Translations under genes and position numbers: made by a program
Origin: CALCMJ01 sp964475415
GTDB taxonomy: Bacteria > Bacteroidota > Bacteroidia > Chitinophagales > Saprospiraceae
Length of the DNA: 47,804 nucleotides
Reading direction: 5' to 3'
Assembly: GCA_964475415.1 (NCBI GenBank)
Contig: CAYYWZ010000026.1
Coordinates: 1-47,804 of the forward strand
Notes under the pieces: generated by a model
Told to the model about the DNA's origin: nothing
What the model saw: the letters and a program-made list of their open reading frames with translations, nothing else
The model's database searches: none
Shown here: positions 35,633-44,532 of the stretch, in pieces
Position numbering within the stretch: position 1 is the first letter of the stretch
How the letters are laid out: every line of letters starts with the position of its first letter

Positions 35633-35675
35633 AAAAAAAAAAAGAGATGAAAAACTATAAGTGTTCTTCATCTCT
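35633..35675 (-). terminator. rho-independent terminator
   Basis: On the minus strand AGAGATGAA and TTCATCTCT form a perfect 9-bp stem, extended inward by three pairs after one mismatch, followed by a run of 11 T residues (plus-strand A at 35633-35643). It lies about 235 bases after the rmuC stop and just before the DUF4139 gene. Confidence 0.85.
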
Positions 35676-35907
35676 AAATACCAATTAACTACGATTTTTA
35701 AATCTCTTTATGTTATTATAAATGTAAAAATATCGTGGTACAATAATCCACTTAGTTATTCGGAGGTGGCAGTGAATGAGCAACTAGTATTAAAGAACTA
35801 TTAATCTATCTACAAATTTTATAAGAATACAGACAAAGAGAAGAGCAAACACCCTCCTCTTTTCTGTAAACATGGAAACGAAAATTAAAAACTAAGAATT
35901 TATTTTA
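35676..35907 (-). other. long rmuC downstream region without a gene
   Basis: About 230 bases lie between the rmuC stop and its terminator. No coding frame was recognised. A GTGG / CCAC pairing (near 35735-35753) suggests local structure. It is either a long 3' UTR or an unrecognised small RNA; no exact minus-strand TAnnTTTG box was found. Confidence 0.4.
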
Positions 35908-37260
35908 TTAGACTTTGTATTCGGCTTTCATTAACTGGAAGTCTTCTAAATCCAGACCATCGTCTAAGTATGTTTCTTCAGTATGTGCAGGAAGCTCTTC
36001 TACTTTTCTCAAGTTTCTTTCGATAGCTCGTGTTCTTACCCCTGCATCATCTATAGTCTTAGAAGCTTGCTGCAGCTTAGTCTGCACCTTATCGAGTACT
36101 TGTCCAAACTTTCCGAATTCTGTCTTCACAGCTCCTAAGACATTCCACACCTCACTACTTCTTTTCTCTATAGCAAGAGATTTAAAGCCCATCTGTAGAG
36201 AATTAAGAAAGGCAGCAAGATTAGCAGGGCCTGCAATCATTATCTTATAGTTACGCTGAAGATCCTCCATTAGTCCCGGCATGCGTACGACTTCTGCATA
36301 TAAGCCCTCTACGGGTAAGAACATGATTCCAAAATCTGTAGTGTGTGGAGTTTCGATATATTTATCACTTATATCTTTCGCCATTACTTTGACGGTCCTA
36401 AATAACTCTTTCTTCTTCTGCGCTATGGTATCTAGATTATTACTATCGTACGCTTCTAATAAGCCCTCATACTTATCCATAGGGAATTTAGAATCTATAG
36501 GCAGCCAGATAAAAGCTTGTTTCTTATCTCTTCCTGGGAATTTCACTGCAAACTCTACGTGGTTTCTACTATGTGGAATTGTAGCCACATTCAGTCCATA
36601 TTGCTCTGGAGTTAATAATTGATCTAGAATATTACCTAATTGTATTTCACCCATAACGCCTCGAGTTTTCACATTAGACAATACTTTCTTAAGATCACCT
36701 ACACCGTTAGCTAATTGCTGCATCTCCCCTAGACCTTTCTGAACAGATTCTAAATGCTGGGAAACTAGCTCAAAGGATTTTCCTAGACGTTCTTCTAAGG
36801 TCTTATGTAGTTTCTCATCTACAGTAGCCCTCATTTTTTCTAGCTGGGTATTATTATCTTGCTGAATAGCTTCAAATCTTGTACTTAATTCCAATCTTGT
36901 TTCCCTAAGATTAGTACTTAAAGATTTAGATAATTGTAGAAATTGATTAGAATTTGTTTCCATAAAATTATTCATCTGTTTCTGGAAACCTTGCATCAAA
37001 CTACCTTGATAATGAGAAAAATTATTTAATCTATCTCCTAGAACTTCTTGATTCGTTTTCGCTACTCTAGATATGTCTTCTCTATTATTCTTAAACTCTA
37101 CGTTCATTTTGTTCTCTAGATGATTTCCTCTATCAATTATAGAAGACTTGAGATGAATCAAGTCAGAGGAATAATCTTTATGCGACCTAGTGTAAAGCAG
37201 TATTATGATGATCAATAATAGAATTACAATTAGACCTAAGGTAAGATACACGATATCCAT
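35908..37260 (-). CDS. rmuC: RmuC-family DNA recombination protein
   Basis: RmuC proteins suppress inversions at short inverted repeats and carry a nuclease-like domain. The 450-residue protein has one N-terminal membrane helix (about 4-24), a long coiled coil (about 30-200), and the RmuC domain. That domain includes VKTRGVMGEIQLGNILDQLLTPEQY, VEFAVKFPGRDKKQAFIWLPIDSKFP, and FGIMFLPVEGLYAEVV; the end part covers IAGPANLAAFLNSLQMGFKSLAIE. The motifs and length fit the family well. It follows a 107-residue gene by 23 bases, so they are co-transcribed. Confidence 0.95.
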   Translation of the reverse strand: MDIVYLTLGLIVILLLIIIILLYTRSHKDYSSDLIHLKSSIIDRGNHLENKMNVEFKNNREDISRVAKTNQEVLGDRLNNFSHYQGSLMQGFQKQMNNFMETNSNQFLQLSKSLSTNLRETRLELSTRFEAIQQDNNTQLEKMRATVDEKLHKTLEERLGKSFELVSQHLESVQKGLGEMQQLANGVGDLKKVLSNVKTRGVMGEIQLGNILDQLLTPEQYGLNVATIPHSRNHVEFAVKFPGRDKKQAFIWLPIDSKFPMDKYEGLLEAYDSNNLDTIAQKKKELFRTVKVMAKDISDKYIETPHTTDFGIMFLPVEGLYAEVVRMPGLMEDLQRNYKIMIAGPANLAAFLNSLQMGFKSLAIEKRSSEVWNVLGAVKTEFGKFGQVLDKVQTKLQQASKTIDDAGVRTRAIERNLRKVEELPAHTEETYLDDGLDLEDFQLMKAEYKV

Positions 37261-37283
37261 ATATATTGTTTTGTGTGTAAGGC

Positions 37284-37607
37284 TTAGGCTATCTGCTGAG
37301 CCATTCTGTTGTGAAATCTAAAAGGGATGTGAAGGGACTCTAGAAAATTTCTAAATGTTCCTAGTCTTTTAGTGAGATAGAACTCTTCTTTGATAAGATT
37401 AAGTAAGGATCTTCTGTTAGCTATCTCCTGTCCAGGGAAAGCTTTAATTAGCGCGTTTCTAAGCTCTACTAAATGATGAGCATCTATACTAATTACATAT
37501 TCAAAAAAACTGTTCCCAAACAGATCTCCCTTAGACTTTGAATAATCTTTACCTAGTATTAATAGGTTTCCTTCTGTATTGATTCCGATGTTCCAGTCTG
37601 CTTTCAT
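37284..37607 (-). CDS. small protein of unknown function upstream of rmuC
   Basis: This 107-residue protein is not recognised. It has no signal peptide or membrane helix. It begins MKADWNIGINTEGNLLILGK and has a mixed charged and aromatic body, with a helical middle (HHLVELRNALIKAF) and a basic end (FRFHNRMAQQIA). It precedes rmuC by 23 bases with a plausible promoter and a palindrome upstream. The start ATG at 37607 is the first in the frame. A link to rmuC is only positional. Confidence 0.65.
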   Translation of the reverse strand: MKADWNIGINTEGNLLILGKDYSKSKGDLFGNSFFEYVISIDAHHLVELRNALIKAFPGQEIANRRSLLNLIKEEFYLTKRLGTFRNFLESLHIPFRFHNRMAQQIA

Positions 37608-37651
37608 ATTATTAGATTTTATTAATAAGTGATTAATTATTAATTACGATC

Positions 37652-37686
37652 CAAATATGAATTTTACCGTGCACTCTATCTGCACG
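37652..37686 (-). promoter_or_regulatory. near-consensus -7 box with adjoining palindrome (candidate operator)
   Basis: On the minus strand CATATTTG (37652-37659) matches TAnnTTTG at 7 of 8 positions, 44 bases before the ATG at 37607. Just upstream, CGTGCA and TGCACG (37668-37673 and 37681-37686) form a perfect 6-bp inverted repeat with a 7-base spacer, which would sit between the -7 and -33 elements, where a repressor could act. Confidence 0.4.
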
Positions 37687-37745
37687 ATAATACTAAGCAT
37701 AGAAATTAGGAAAGAATAATTACGATAGACTAAGAGTGATATTAC

Positions 37746-37779
37746 AAAAAAGAGCCTTCCTGAAACAGAAAGACTCTTT
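37746..37779 (-). terminator. rho-independent terminator
   Basis: On the minus strand AAAGAGTCTTTCTG and CAGGAAGGCTCTTT form a 14-bp stem with two G-U pairs and a 3-base loop, followed by about six T residues. It lies 23 bases after the stop of the T9SS cargo gene at 37803. An A/T-rich flank on the other side may allow weak use on the plus strand. Confidence 0.85.
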
Positions 37780-37802
37780 ATATTTTATGTTGTTAGATAC
37801 TA

Positions 37803-38993
37803 CTAGTTAAACAAAGCAACTTTCCCTAGAGGAATTCTTTGCTCATTATTGATAACCTCTAAAAGGTAAGTGCCCGTAGATAAGTTATAATCTCTTAGAT
37901 CTAATTTTTCCGTATCTCCATCATTTCTATGGCTTAGGTTTACTCTAGCAACCTTCTGACCATAAATATTGAAGATTTCTAATGTAGGCTGCTCATAAAC
38001 ACTTAAATTATTACTTGTAAGGTTTATCTCACCGACTGTTGGATTTGGAAATACAGTAAATCTATCTGAAAGTCCAGCGCCATCAAAGTTGATACTTCTT
38101 ATTTCAGAATATTCAGCATATCCATCTATATCTATAGATCTCAGTCTATAGAATACATCTCCTGAGGCATTAGCGTGCATTTGAGCATTCTTATCGCTAT
38201 AACTGTAACCTATTCTTTCAGATGAATTTCCTGTAGCTTGTACAGTTTCTACATAATCCCAAGAAGCGCCATCATTACTTCTATATATCTTGAAGTGAGA
38301 AGCATTGATCTCAGAGTTAGTAACCCATGCTAAATTAGCATCCCTATTTTTCTTTTTTACAGTGAAGTTAGAAAGCTCTACTGGAACAATGGCGAATAAT
38401 TCGTTACATGTTACCGTACCATCTATTGCTGAAGTAGGAGATATATCATAACCGTCTGTCTCTTGATCACCTGCGTTTCCATCTGGATCTATACTTAAGT
38501 TAGTTGTAAATCCTAATCCAAATAAACAAGCATGAGGTCCATCCATGGAACTGTCTAATATCTGAACATCATTTTCCATATCCGGACATGCAGTAACGCC
38601 TAAGTCAATTGCAAAGAAAGGAACAGGTGTTCCTGGTGTCATACCAGATGTAATTGTAGCATCAGCAGAATTTTGAAACTGTATTACGTCTCTACCTACT
38701 GGACAACCAAAACCTGCAATCTGCGCAGCTGTAAATGTATTTATTTTGTCCCAAGTTCCTATATCCTGATTGCAAATAACTGCTGAAGCGCCTGTTCCTT
38801 CTGGAACTAACATGGTAATTAAACTATTACCCCCTGTAATAAGCCCAGATGTTTCCACATCAAAATTAGTAACCATACTTACTTGTACACAGGTGGTAGT
38901 TGCATCATCTGGATCAAGCATAGATTCTACTGTATTTTGACCATATAGATTAAATACAGCACAGGTAAAAATAATGAATAATATATTTTTCAT
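37803..38993 (-). CDS. secreted protein with T9SS type-A sorting domain
   Basis: This 396-residue protein has a signal peptide (about 1-18, ending NLYGQ). A region of about 200 residues resembles no enzyme I know. Then comes a fibronectin-like stretch VPVELSNFTVKKKNRDANLAWVTNSEINASHFKIYRS that is common before sorting domains. It ends with the type-A C-terminal sorting domain FPNPTVGEINLTSN, LEIFNIYGQKVARVNL and GTYLLEVINNEQRIPLGKVALFN. Such domains route proteins through the type IX secretion system to the cell surface. It lies 23 bases after the upstream secreted gene, so one operon. Confidence 0.9.
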   Translation of the reverse strand: MKNILFIIFTCAVFNLYGQNTVESMLDPDDATTTCVQVSMVTNFDVETSGLITGGNSLITMLVPEGTGASAVICNQDIGTWDKINTFTAAQIAGFGCPVGRDVIQFQNSADATITSGMTPGTPVPFFAIDLGVTACPDMENDVQILDSSMDGPHACLFGLGFTTNLSIDPDGNAGDQETDGYDISPTSAIDGTVTCNELFAIVPVELSNFTVKKKNRDANLAWVTNSEINASHFKIYRSNDGASWDYVETVQATGNSSERIGYSYSDKNAQMHANASGDVFYRLRSIDIDGYAEYSEIRSINFDGAGLSDRFTVFPNPTVGEINLTSNNLSVYEQPTLEIFNIYGQKVARVNLSHRNDGDTEKLDLRDYNLSTGTYLLEVINNEQRIPLGKVALFN

Positions 38994-39016
38994 ATTATAA
39001 TAATTGTCTTGTCGGT

Positions 39017-40687
39017 TTAAGGTAATTGTTGATTAATAGTGAATCCCAATAGATTAAGAAAGTTCCCTGGATAATTTAAGATTGTATTTCTGATTAAATC
39101 ACCATCATTGTTAGAACCTGAAAATCTTACTGTTCCATCTAAATTCACATCTGCTATATCATATGCATTATAAGAGAAACCTAACAGATTAAGGAAGTTA
39201 GAACCATTCCCTAAAATAGCATTTCTTACTACATCAAAATCATTATCAGTTCCAGTGTATTTAATATTATCATTACCACTTGAGTTTCCAGCCCATAATC
39301 CAAATACAGAAGCACCCATATCTTCTTGTGCATTAAATCCAAAAACACTAACACTACCGTCTGTAAAATCTTGGAACGTGTTTACTCTATCTAGTGACTG
39401 CGTTGCACTAGACATAACTCCTAGATGATTTCTATGTCTAACAGACACGAAATAATCAGAAGGTCCGAATCCACTCATTTTAATAGGGTTCATATCTGTA
39501 CCTACAATATCTCCATCTCTCTGCAGAAGCGCAGATTGTGAAGACACTACTGTAGAATTATCCGCCGCATCTCTTAGCTCTACAATCACCCAATCAACTA
39601 TATCATCGTCCGTACCTGTTTGGTCGAAATCAGCAGCTGAACCTACAGCTTCTCCTCCTCCTAGTCCTTCATGTGTATATGTAGCAGAGTATGGTTCCGT
39701 TGTAGGAATTAGACCTAATGTTCTTAAATCATCATTCATGTCTGTTCCGTTATAAGGGCCTGACAAAAATACTCGAGGAGATAATTCTACAAAATCTAAA
39801 GCTGCACTAGAACCTACAATAAAAGATCCTACTTCAGTAAATGCTGCTCTTGACTGTGTAAAAGGATCAGCTCCAGTACTTGCAGCTAAATCATTATATA
39901 AACCATCATAAGCTCCAGCCGCATATCTAGCAACTGTGTTTGCATTTGCATCAAAATCTGTTAATTCATCAGCTGTTACCCATTGTGGTGTAACCGTAAG
40001 GTCAGAACCACCAGCTACACTTTCTGTTACTATCCAGCTTGCATCTACAACTTCATCAGCTAATATACTTCCTGTAATGGTACCATCATCGTGTGCATTT
40101 TCCATTACTCTTACGCCTTTGTCATCTGCTGCTCCAGCTTCGACCAGCGTAACAGGATTATAAGTAGACTGATCAAATCCCACAGGATATTCGAAAGTTG
40201 TTGCACCTTGTTTTACTAGTTGACCAGTAGATCCAGTGACTACATATTCGTTATCATCATAATCTTCTATAGTCCCTGTAGCAGATATAACTAGATTATT
40301 TATATCTAAGATAATTTGATTATCATCAGCAAGAAAGGTCAGTTTATTATTTACTGACATCTCATCAGCTAATAGCAAATCTGTTGAAGCTTTATTAAGC
40401 TCGACTAGTTCAAGTACTGCACCACCAGATGTAATTGTCTGATCAGCATTACCTGAAAAAATTACTTTTGAATCTACAGCAGATGTTATAGTTGCACTGT
40501 TAGTTAAGTCCCCTTGTACCTCTATAGTACCACTATTAGAAATCGTTCCAGTATCATTTATGATATCCGTCTCGACAAAGAGGACTGCATTAGATTCTAC
40601 TGTTATACTCCCTCCTTGATTAAATAGTTGCGCACTAAGCAGGATAGGTAAACATAAACTGCAGAACAGTAATAAATTCTTTTTCAT
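39017..40687 (-). CDS. large secreted protein with beta-helix-like N-terminus and dockerin-like C-terminal repeats
   Basis: The 556-residue protein has a signal peptide (about 1-19, ending LLSAQ) and a Gly/Asn/Thr-rich N-terminal stretch (NDTGTISNSGTIEVQGDLTN) of the kind that forms beta helices. A middle part has no known domain. The last 90 residues hold two related repeats: IKYTGTDNDFDVVRNAIL ... FLNLLGF and VRFSGSNNDGDLIRNTIL ... FLNLLGF. DVNLDGTV between them resembles the calcium-binding loop of dockerin type I. There is no clear type-A or type-B sorting domain. It is first in the operon with the T9SS cargo gene downstream. Function is unknown; a structural or adhesive surface role is inference. 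Confidence 0.75.
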   Translation of the reverse strand: MKKNLLLFCSLCLPILLSAQLFNQGGSITVESNAVLFVETDIINDTGTISNSGTIEVQGDLTNSATITSAVDSKVIFSGNADQTITSGGAVLELVELNKASTDLLLADEMSVNNKLTFLADDNQIILDINNLVISATGTIEDYDDNEYVVTGSTGQLVKQGATTFEYPVGFDQSTYNPVTLVEAGAADDKGVRVMENAHDDGTITGSILADEVVDASWIVTESVAGGSDLTVTPQWVTADELTDFDANANTVARYAAGAYDGLYNDLAASTGADPFTQSRAAFTEVGSFIVGSSAALDFVELSPRVFLSGPYNGTDMNDDLRTLGLIPTTEPYSATYTHEGLGGGEAVGSAADFDQTGTDDDIVDWVIVELRDAADNSTVVSSQSALLQRDGDIVGTDMNPIKMSGFGPSDYFVSVRHRNHLGVMSSATQSLDRVNTFQDFTDGSVSVFGFNAQEDMGASVFGLWAGNSSGNDNIKYTGTDNDFDVVRNAILGNGSNFLNLLGFSYNAYDIADVNLDGTVRFSGSNNDGDLIRNTILNYPGNFLNLLGFTINQQLP

Positions 40688-41198
40688 AGAAATTTAATTT
40701 TTACAAATGAAAATAACGTTGTAGATTCTAAATATAGTCGATTTTTCGGAAATGACCTAGGTTTTAGTATTTACATACATAACTTAGGCATTAAAACTAC
40801 AGCTAACGTAGAAAAACCGTTAACTAGACTACTAAATGTGACTGACCTTGTGAAGTATATTTGACAAAAAGGCAATATTGAATAATATCGCACTTTAAAT
40901 ATATAATAACTTAGTAAGATTACCAAAGTCTAACACATAATTATTTACAATAGCTATCTAATTAAAAAAACTGCAATTCTTCATTAAATATAGTTCTCCT
41001 AAAATAAAAAGGTAAATCAAACAAATCATAATCTTTAACTCCTAAGTAAAGCTCGCATCTAATTACTAGTTATTTTAAGCCGCAAAGCTATTCTTCTCAT
41101 AAATACCTGCATTAGTTAATATGATTTTTATACTAATGTATAATATCTTACAAAATGAATCAATCTTAGACCTTTCAGTGTAATGTGCATGAAAACTT
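40688..41198. other. divergent AT-rich intergenic region
   Basis: About 510 bases lie between the minus-strand secreted-protein operon and the pntA promoter. No coding frame, terminator or tRNA was recognised. It should hold the promoter of the secreted-protein operon, but no exact box was found. Confidence 0.5.
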
Positions 41199-41206
41199 TA
41201 TATTTG
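41199..41206 (+). promoter_or_regulatory. Bacteroidota-type -7 box for pntA
   Basis: TATATTTG fits TAnnTTTG and ends 27 bases before the ATG at 41234. Confidence 0.55.
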
Positions 41207-41233
41207 TTTATACTTAATGATTAATTACATTTT

Positions 41234-42769
41234 ATGAAAGTAGGCATTCCCAAAGAAATTCGACTAGGAGAAGAAAGAGTAGGAGCAACACCCAAAACTG
41301 TAAAAAGGCTTATTAAACAAGGTTTTGAAGTATTAATAGAAAGCAAGGCAGGAGAGAGTGCAAACTATACTAATGACGCTTATGCCGGAGCAGGCGCAAC
41401 CATTCTCGCCTCAGCAAAAGAATTATACGGTGAGGCGGATATCATCCTAAAAGTAAGAGCGGTTACAGATAAGGAAGTAGATCTATTGCGTAAGGATCAG
41501 ATAATGCTCAGCTTCCTCAACCCAGCTAATAATGCAGACTTACTAGATGCCTTAGCAAAGAAAGAGGTAAATGCAATAGCCATGGATGCTATCCCAAGAA
41601 TCTCTAGAGCACAAAAAATGGATGTTTTATCATCTATGGCTAATATAGCTGGATATAGATCCGTAATAGAAAGCGCTAACCATTTTGGGAGATTCCTAAA
41701 TGGACAAATTACCGCAGCGGGTAAGGTAGAGCCTGCAAGAGTACTTGTAATAGGAGCCGGTGTTGCTGGACTTGCAGCTATAGGAGCTGCTCGATCACTT
41801 GGAGCAATAGTCAGGGCCTTCGATACAAGGATGGAAGTTGCAGAACAGATAGAAAGTATGGGTGCAGAATTTCTTACTGTAGATATAGAAGAAGATGGCT
41901 CAACTGATTCTGGATATTCTAAGGTAATGAGCCAAGCATTCATAGACGCTGAAATGGAATTATTTTTACAACAGGCATCTGAAGTTGATATTATTATTAC
42001 GACAGCTCAGATCCCAGGTAGAAAAGCTCCAGAGCTTATTCTCGACTACCATGTCGCAGCCATGAAGCCAGGTTCTGTAATTGTAGATCTTGCAGCATCT
42101 TCTGGTGGTAATTGTGTTCTTACAAAAGATGGAGAAATATATACAACAGATAATGGCGTCACCATCATAGGTAAGTTAGATCAACTTCCTGCTCAAGCAA
42201 GTCAATTATATGGGAATAACTTGTGTCATCTTCTGGATGATATGGGCAAGAATGACAACTTTCGAATTGACATGAATGATGATGTTGTAAAAAGGGCTAT
42301 GGTAACCTATAACGGCAAAGTAAATTGGCCTCCAGAACCTCTTCCAGTTAGTCCTCAAAAACCACAAGCTAAACAGCAAGAAAAAACTGCAATAGAAAAA
42401 TCATCAAAAGAATCAAAAGAAAAATCCGGCTGGTCAAGTATATTGAGTTTGTTAGGTATTGCTGGATTTTTATATCTCGTAGCATTAGTTGCACCGTCTG
42501 AATTTATGGGTCATTTTACTGTATTCGTACTTGCAGTATTTGTAGGATGGCAAGTAATATGGAATGTATCCCACTCCCTGCATACGCCATTAATGGCAGT
42601 TACAAATGCTATCAGTGGTATTATTATCATAGGAGGATTATTACAAACTCAGTCCTCCCCTACTGACATCATGACCATCATTGCATTTATAGCCATCCTT
42701 GTTGCGACTATAAATATTGTTGGTGGATTTTTAGTTACTCATCGCATGCTTAAGATGTTTAGAAAATAA
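41234..42769 (+). CDS. pntA: NAD(P) transhydrogenase subunit alpha
   Basis: PntA with PntB forms the proton-pumping transhydrogenase that reduces NADP+ with NADH using the proton gradient, at the inner membrane. This 511-residue alpha subunit is about the size of E. coli PntA. The N-terminal domain MKVGIPKEIRLGEERVGATP leads to the NAD-binding fold ARVLVIGAGVAGLAAIGAAR (about 168-187). A charged linker (about 375-405) follows, with three to four transmembrane helices in the last 100 residues. In some bacteria these are separate proteins (PntAA and PntAB); here they are fused. pntB follows 3 bases later. Confidence 0.95.
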   Translation: MKVGIPKEIRLGEERVGATPKTVKRLIKQGFEVLIESKAGESANYTNDAYAGAGATILASAKELYGEADIILKVRAVTDKEVDLLRKDQIMLSFLNPANNADLLDALAKKEVNAIAMDAIPRISRAQKMDVLSSMANIAGYRSVIESANHFGRFLNGQITAAGKVEPARVLVIGAGVAGLAAIGAARSLGAIVRAFDTRMEVAEQIESMGAEFLTVDIEEDGSTDSGYSKVMSQAFIDAEMELFLQQASEVDIIITTAQIPGRKAPELILDYHVAAMKPGSVIVDLAASSGGNCVLTKDGEIYTTDNGVTIIGKLDQLPAQASQLYGNNLCHLLDDMGKNDNFRIDMNDDVVKRAMVTYNGKVNWPPEPLPVSPQKPQAKQQEKTAIEKSSKESKEKSGWSSILSLLGIAGFLYLVALVAPSEFMGHFTVFVLAVFVGWQVIWNVSHSLHTPLMAVTNAISGIIIIGGLLQTQSSPTDIMTIIAFIAILVATINIVGGFLVTHRMLKMFRK

Positions 42770-42772
42770 ATT

Positions 42773-44161
42773 ATGATATCAGCACAAATACAAACTGCAG
42801 CTTACCTTTTTGCGAGTATACTATTTATACTTAGTCTCGGTGGGTTATCTTCTCAAGAGTCAGCAAAACGAGGTGTTTTTTACGGTATACTAGGCATGGT
42901 CATAGCAATAATATCTACTGTACTTGGAGAAAATGTTCATGGCCATATTTACATCCTAATAGCAATAGCTATTGCTACCATAATCGGTGTCATTTTAGCT
43001 AGGAAAGTAGAAATGACTTCGATGCCCCAGCTGGTTGCTATATTACACAGCTTTGTCGGACTGGCAGCAGTACTCGTAGGTTTTGGTTCTTACTTAGATG
43101 CACACACACAAGCACTTACTGGTGTAGACAGAAATATTCATCTTGTAGAAGTATTCATAGGTGTCTTTATAGGTGGAATTACTTTTACGGGTTCGGTAAT
43201 AGCGTGGGGAAAATTAGAAGGGAAAATTAGATCTAAGCCTCTCGTATATACGGGTAGGCATCTAGTAAATATTTTGTTATTAATCGCGTGTATATTTTTA
43301 GGGTATTTATTTACAAAAGAATCAGGTGTCGATGGCATGAATTATCTCTATACTATGACAGCTATCTCTTGCTTTATTGGAGTCATGTTAGTCATGGCAA
43401 TTGGTGGTGCTGACATGCCCGTAGTAGTATCTATGCTCAACTCATACTCTGGTTGGGCAGCCGCAGCCGCAGGTTTCATGTTGGGCAATGATTTACTAAT
43501 TATAACGGGTGCTCTAGTAGGTAGTTCAGGAGCCATACTTTCTATTATTATGTGTAAGGCTATGAATAGATCGTTTCTGTCTGTTATATTCGGAGGATTT
43601 GGTTCGACACCACAGGGAACAACAAAGGCTATCGAAGGAGAAGCAGTAAGTATAGAACATGATGCAGTCGCAACCATGCTCAAAGAAGCAAAATCTGTAG
43701 TGATTGTTCCTGGATATGGAATGGCTGTAGCTAAGGCTCAATATCCTGTTAACAATATGATAGAAAAACTAAAAGAAGATGGAAAAGAGGTTAGATTCGG
43801 TATACATCCTGTAGCTGGAAGACTACCTGGACATATGAATGTACTACTTGCTGAAGCTAACGTTTCTTATGATATTGTTTTGGAAATGGATGAGATAAAT
43901 GATGATCTAGCAGATACAGATATTGTTCTAGTTATTGGCGCAAATGACATTGTAAACCCGGGAGCACTTGATGACGAAAACAGTCCCATTTATGGAATGC
44001 CTGTCCTAGAAGTGTGGAACTCTAAACAAGTAATCGTGATGAAAAGGTCTATGGCAACGGGTTATGCTGGTGTTCAGAATCCGCTTTTCTTTAAGGAAAA
44101 TACTAGAATGTTATACGGTGATGCTAAGATGAGTGTAGAGAAGATCAATAGTAGTTTGTAA
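42773..44161 (+). CDS. pntB: NAD(P) transhydrogenase subunit beta
   Basis: This 462-residue subunit, the same length as E. coli PntB, has about nine transmembrane helices in the first 270 residues, including GGADMPVVVSMLNSYSGWAAAAAGF. The NADP-binding domain is at the C-terminus: VIVPGYGMAVAKAQYPVN, FGIHPVAGRLPGHMNVLLAEA, VLVIGANDIVNPGA and MKRSMATGYAGVQNPLFF. All family landmarks are present, so it should be active. It pairs with pntA in a tight two-gene operon. No terminator was seen after it. Confidence 0.96.
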   Translation: MISAQIQTAAYLFASILFILSLGGLSSQESAKRGVFYGILGMVIAIISTVLGENVHGHIYILIAIAIATIIGVILARKVEMTSMPQLVAILHSFVGLAAVLVGFGSYLDAHTQALTGVDRNIHLVEVFIGVFIGGITFTGSVIAWGKLEGKIRSKPLVYTGRHLVNILLLIACIFLGYLFTKESGVDGMNYLYTMTAISCFIGVMLVMAIGGADMPVVVSMLNSYSGWAAAAAGFMLGNDLLIITGALVGSSGAILSIIMCKAMNRSFLSVIFGGFGSTPQGTTKAIEGEAVSIEHDAVATMLKEAKSVVIVPGYGMAVAKAQYPVNNMIEKLKEDGKEVRFGIHPVAGRLPGHMNVLLAEANVSYDIVLEMDEINDDLADTDIVLVIGANDIVNPGALDDENSPIYGMPVLEVWNSKQVIVMKRSMATGYAGVQNPLFFKENTRMLYGDAKMSVEKINSSL

Positions 44162-44320
44162 ATTATAGAATTCAAGGCAATAAGCAGATTTCCCATAATT
44201 TAATTTAAATATAATCAATGTAAAGCTTTATGAATATCTAATTTTGTGATAAAAGAAAGGTATGCCTCCTTTAGACAAGGATTTCTTAATGATAACTAAT
44301 TGACAAATGATTGGTTAAGA
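44162..44320. other. short non-coding stretch between pntB and the sorting-domain remnant
   Basis: About 160 AT-rich bases after pntB hold no recognisable gene or terminator. It should end the pntAB transcript, but no U-tract hairpin was found. Confidence 0.4.
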
Positions 44321-44437
44321 TTACCTAAAAATCGTTATAGTTCCAGCCTTATTTACTTCCTGATTATTATCAAAGTATTGTATGAAATAAGTATAAACTC
44401 CTTGCTCTAGAGTAGTACCATTAAAATGATTTTTACA
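44321..44437 (-). pseudogene. orphan fragment of a T9SS type-B (gliding-motility-associated) sorting domain
   Basis: The minus-strand frame ending at the stop 44321-44323 reads FNGTTLEQGVYTYFIQYFDN then NQEVNKAGTITIFR. This is the last third of the type-B (gliding motility-associated) C-terminal domain, whose family pattern is (W)DG-FNG-L-GVY-Y-I and ends in G-ITLIR-like residues. Upstream of about 44437 the frame stays open to about 44510 but no longer resembles the family, and no signal peptide or gene body is attached. It lies directly downstream of the large type-A cargo gene on the same strand. It is best read as the leftover end of a deleted or replaced cargo gene. About 33 matching residues support this. 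Confidence 0.65.
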
Positions 44438-44532
44438 AATTAAGTCTATGGTCTTTGTAATCTGTAAGCATATGTTTTGACAAATCAAATCCAATATATA
44501 ATTGCATTAACCCAATAAAGATCAGTTGAATT

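Noticed and set aside
44450..44532. Upstream part of the type-B sorting fragment as a real gene
   Set aside because: The frame is open but shows no resemblance to the domain and has no start or signal peptide; treated as background next to the remnant.
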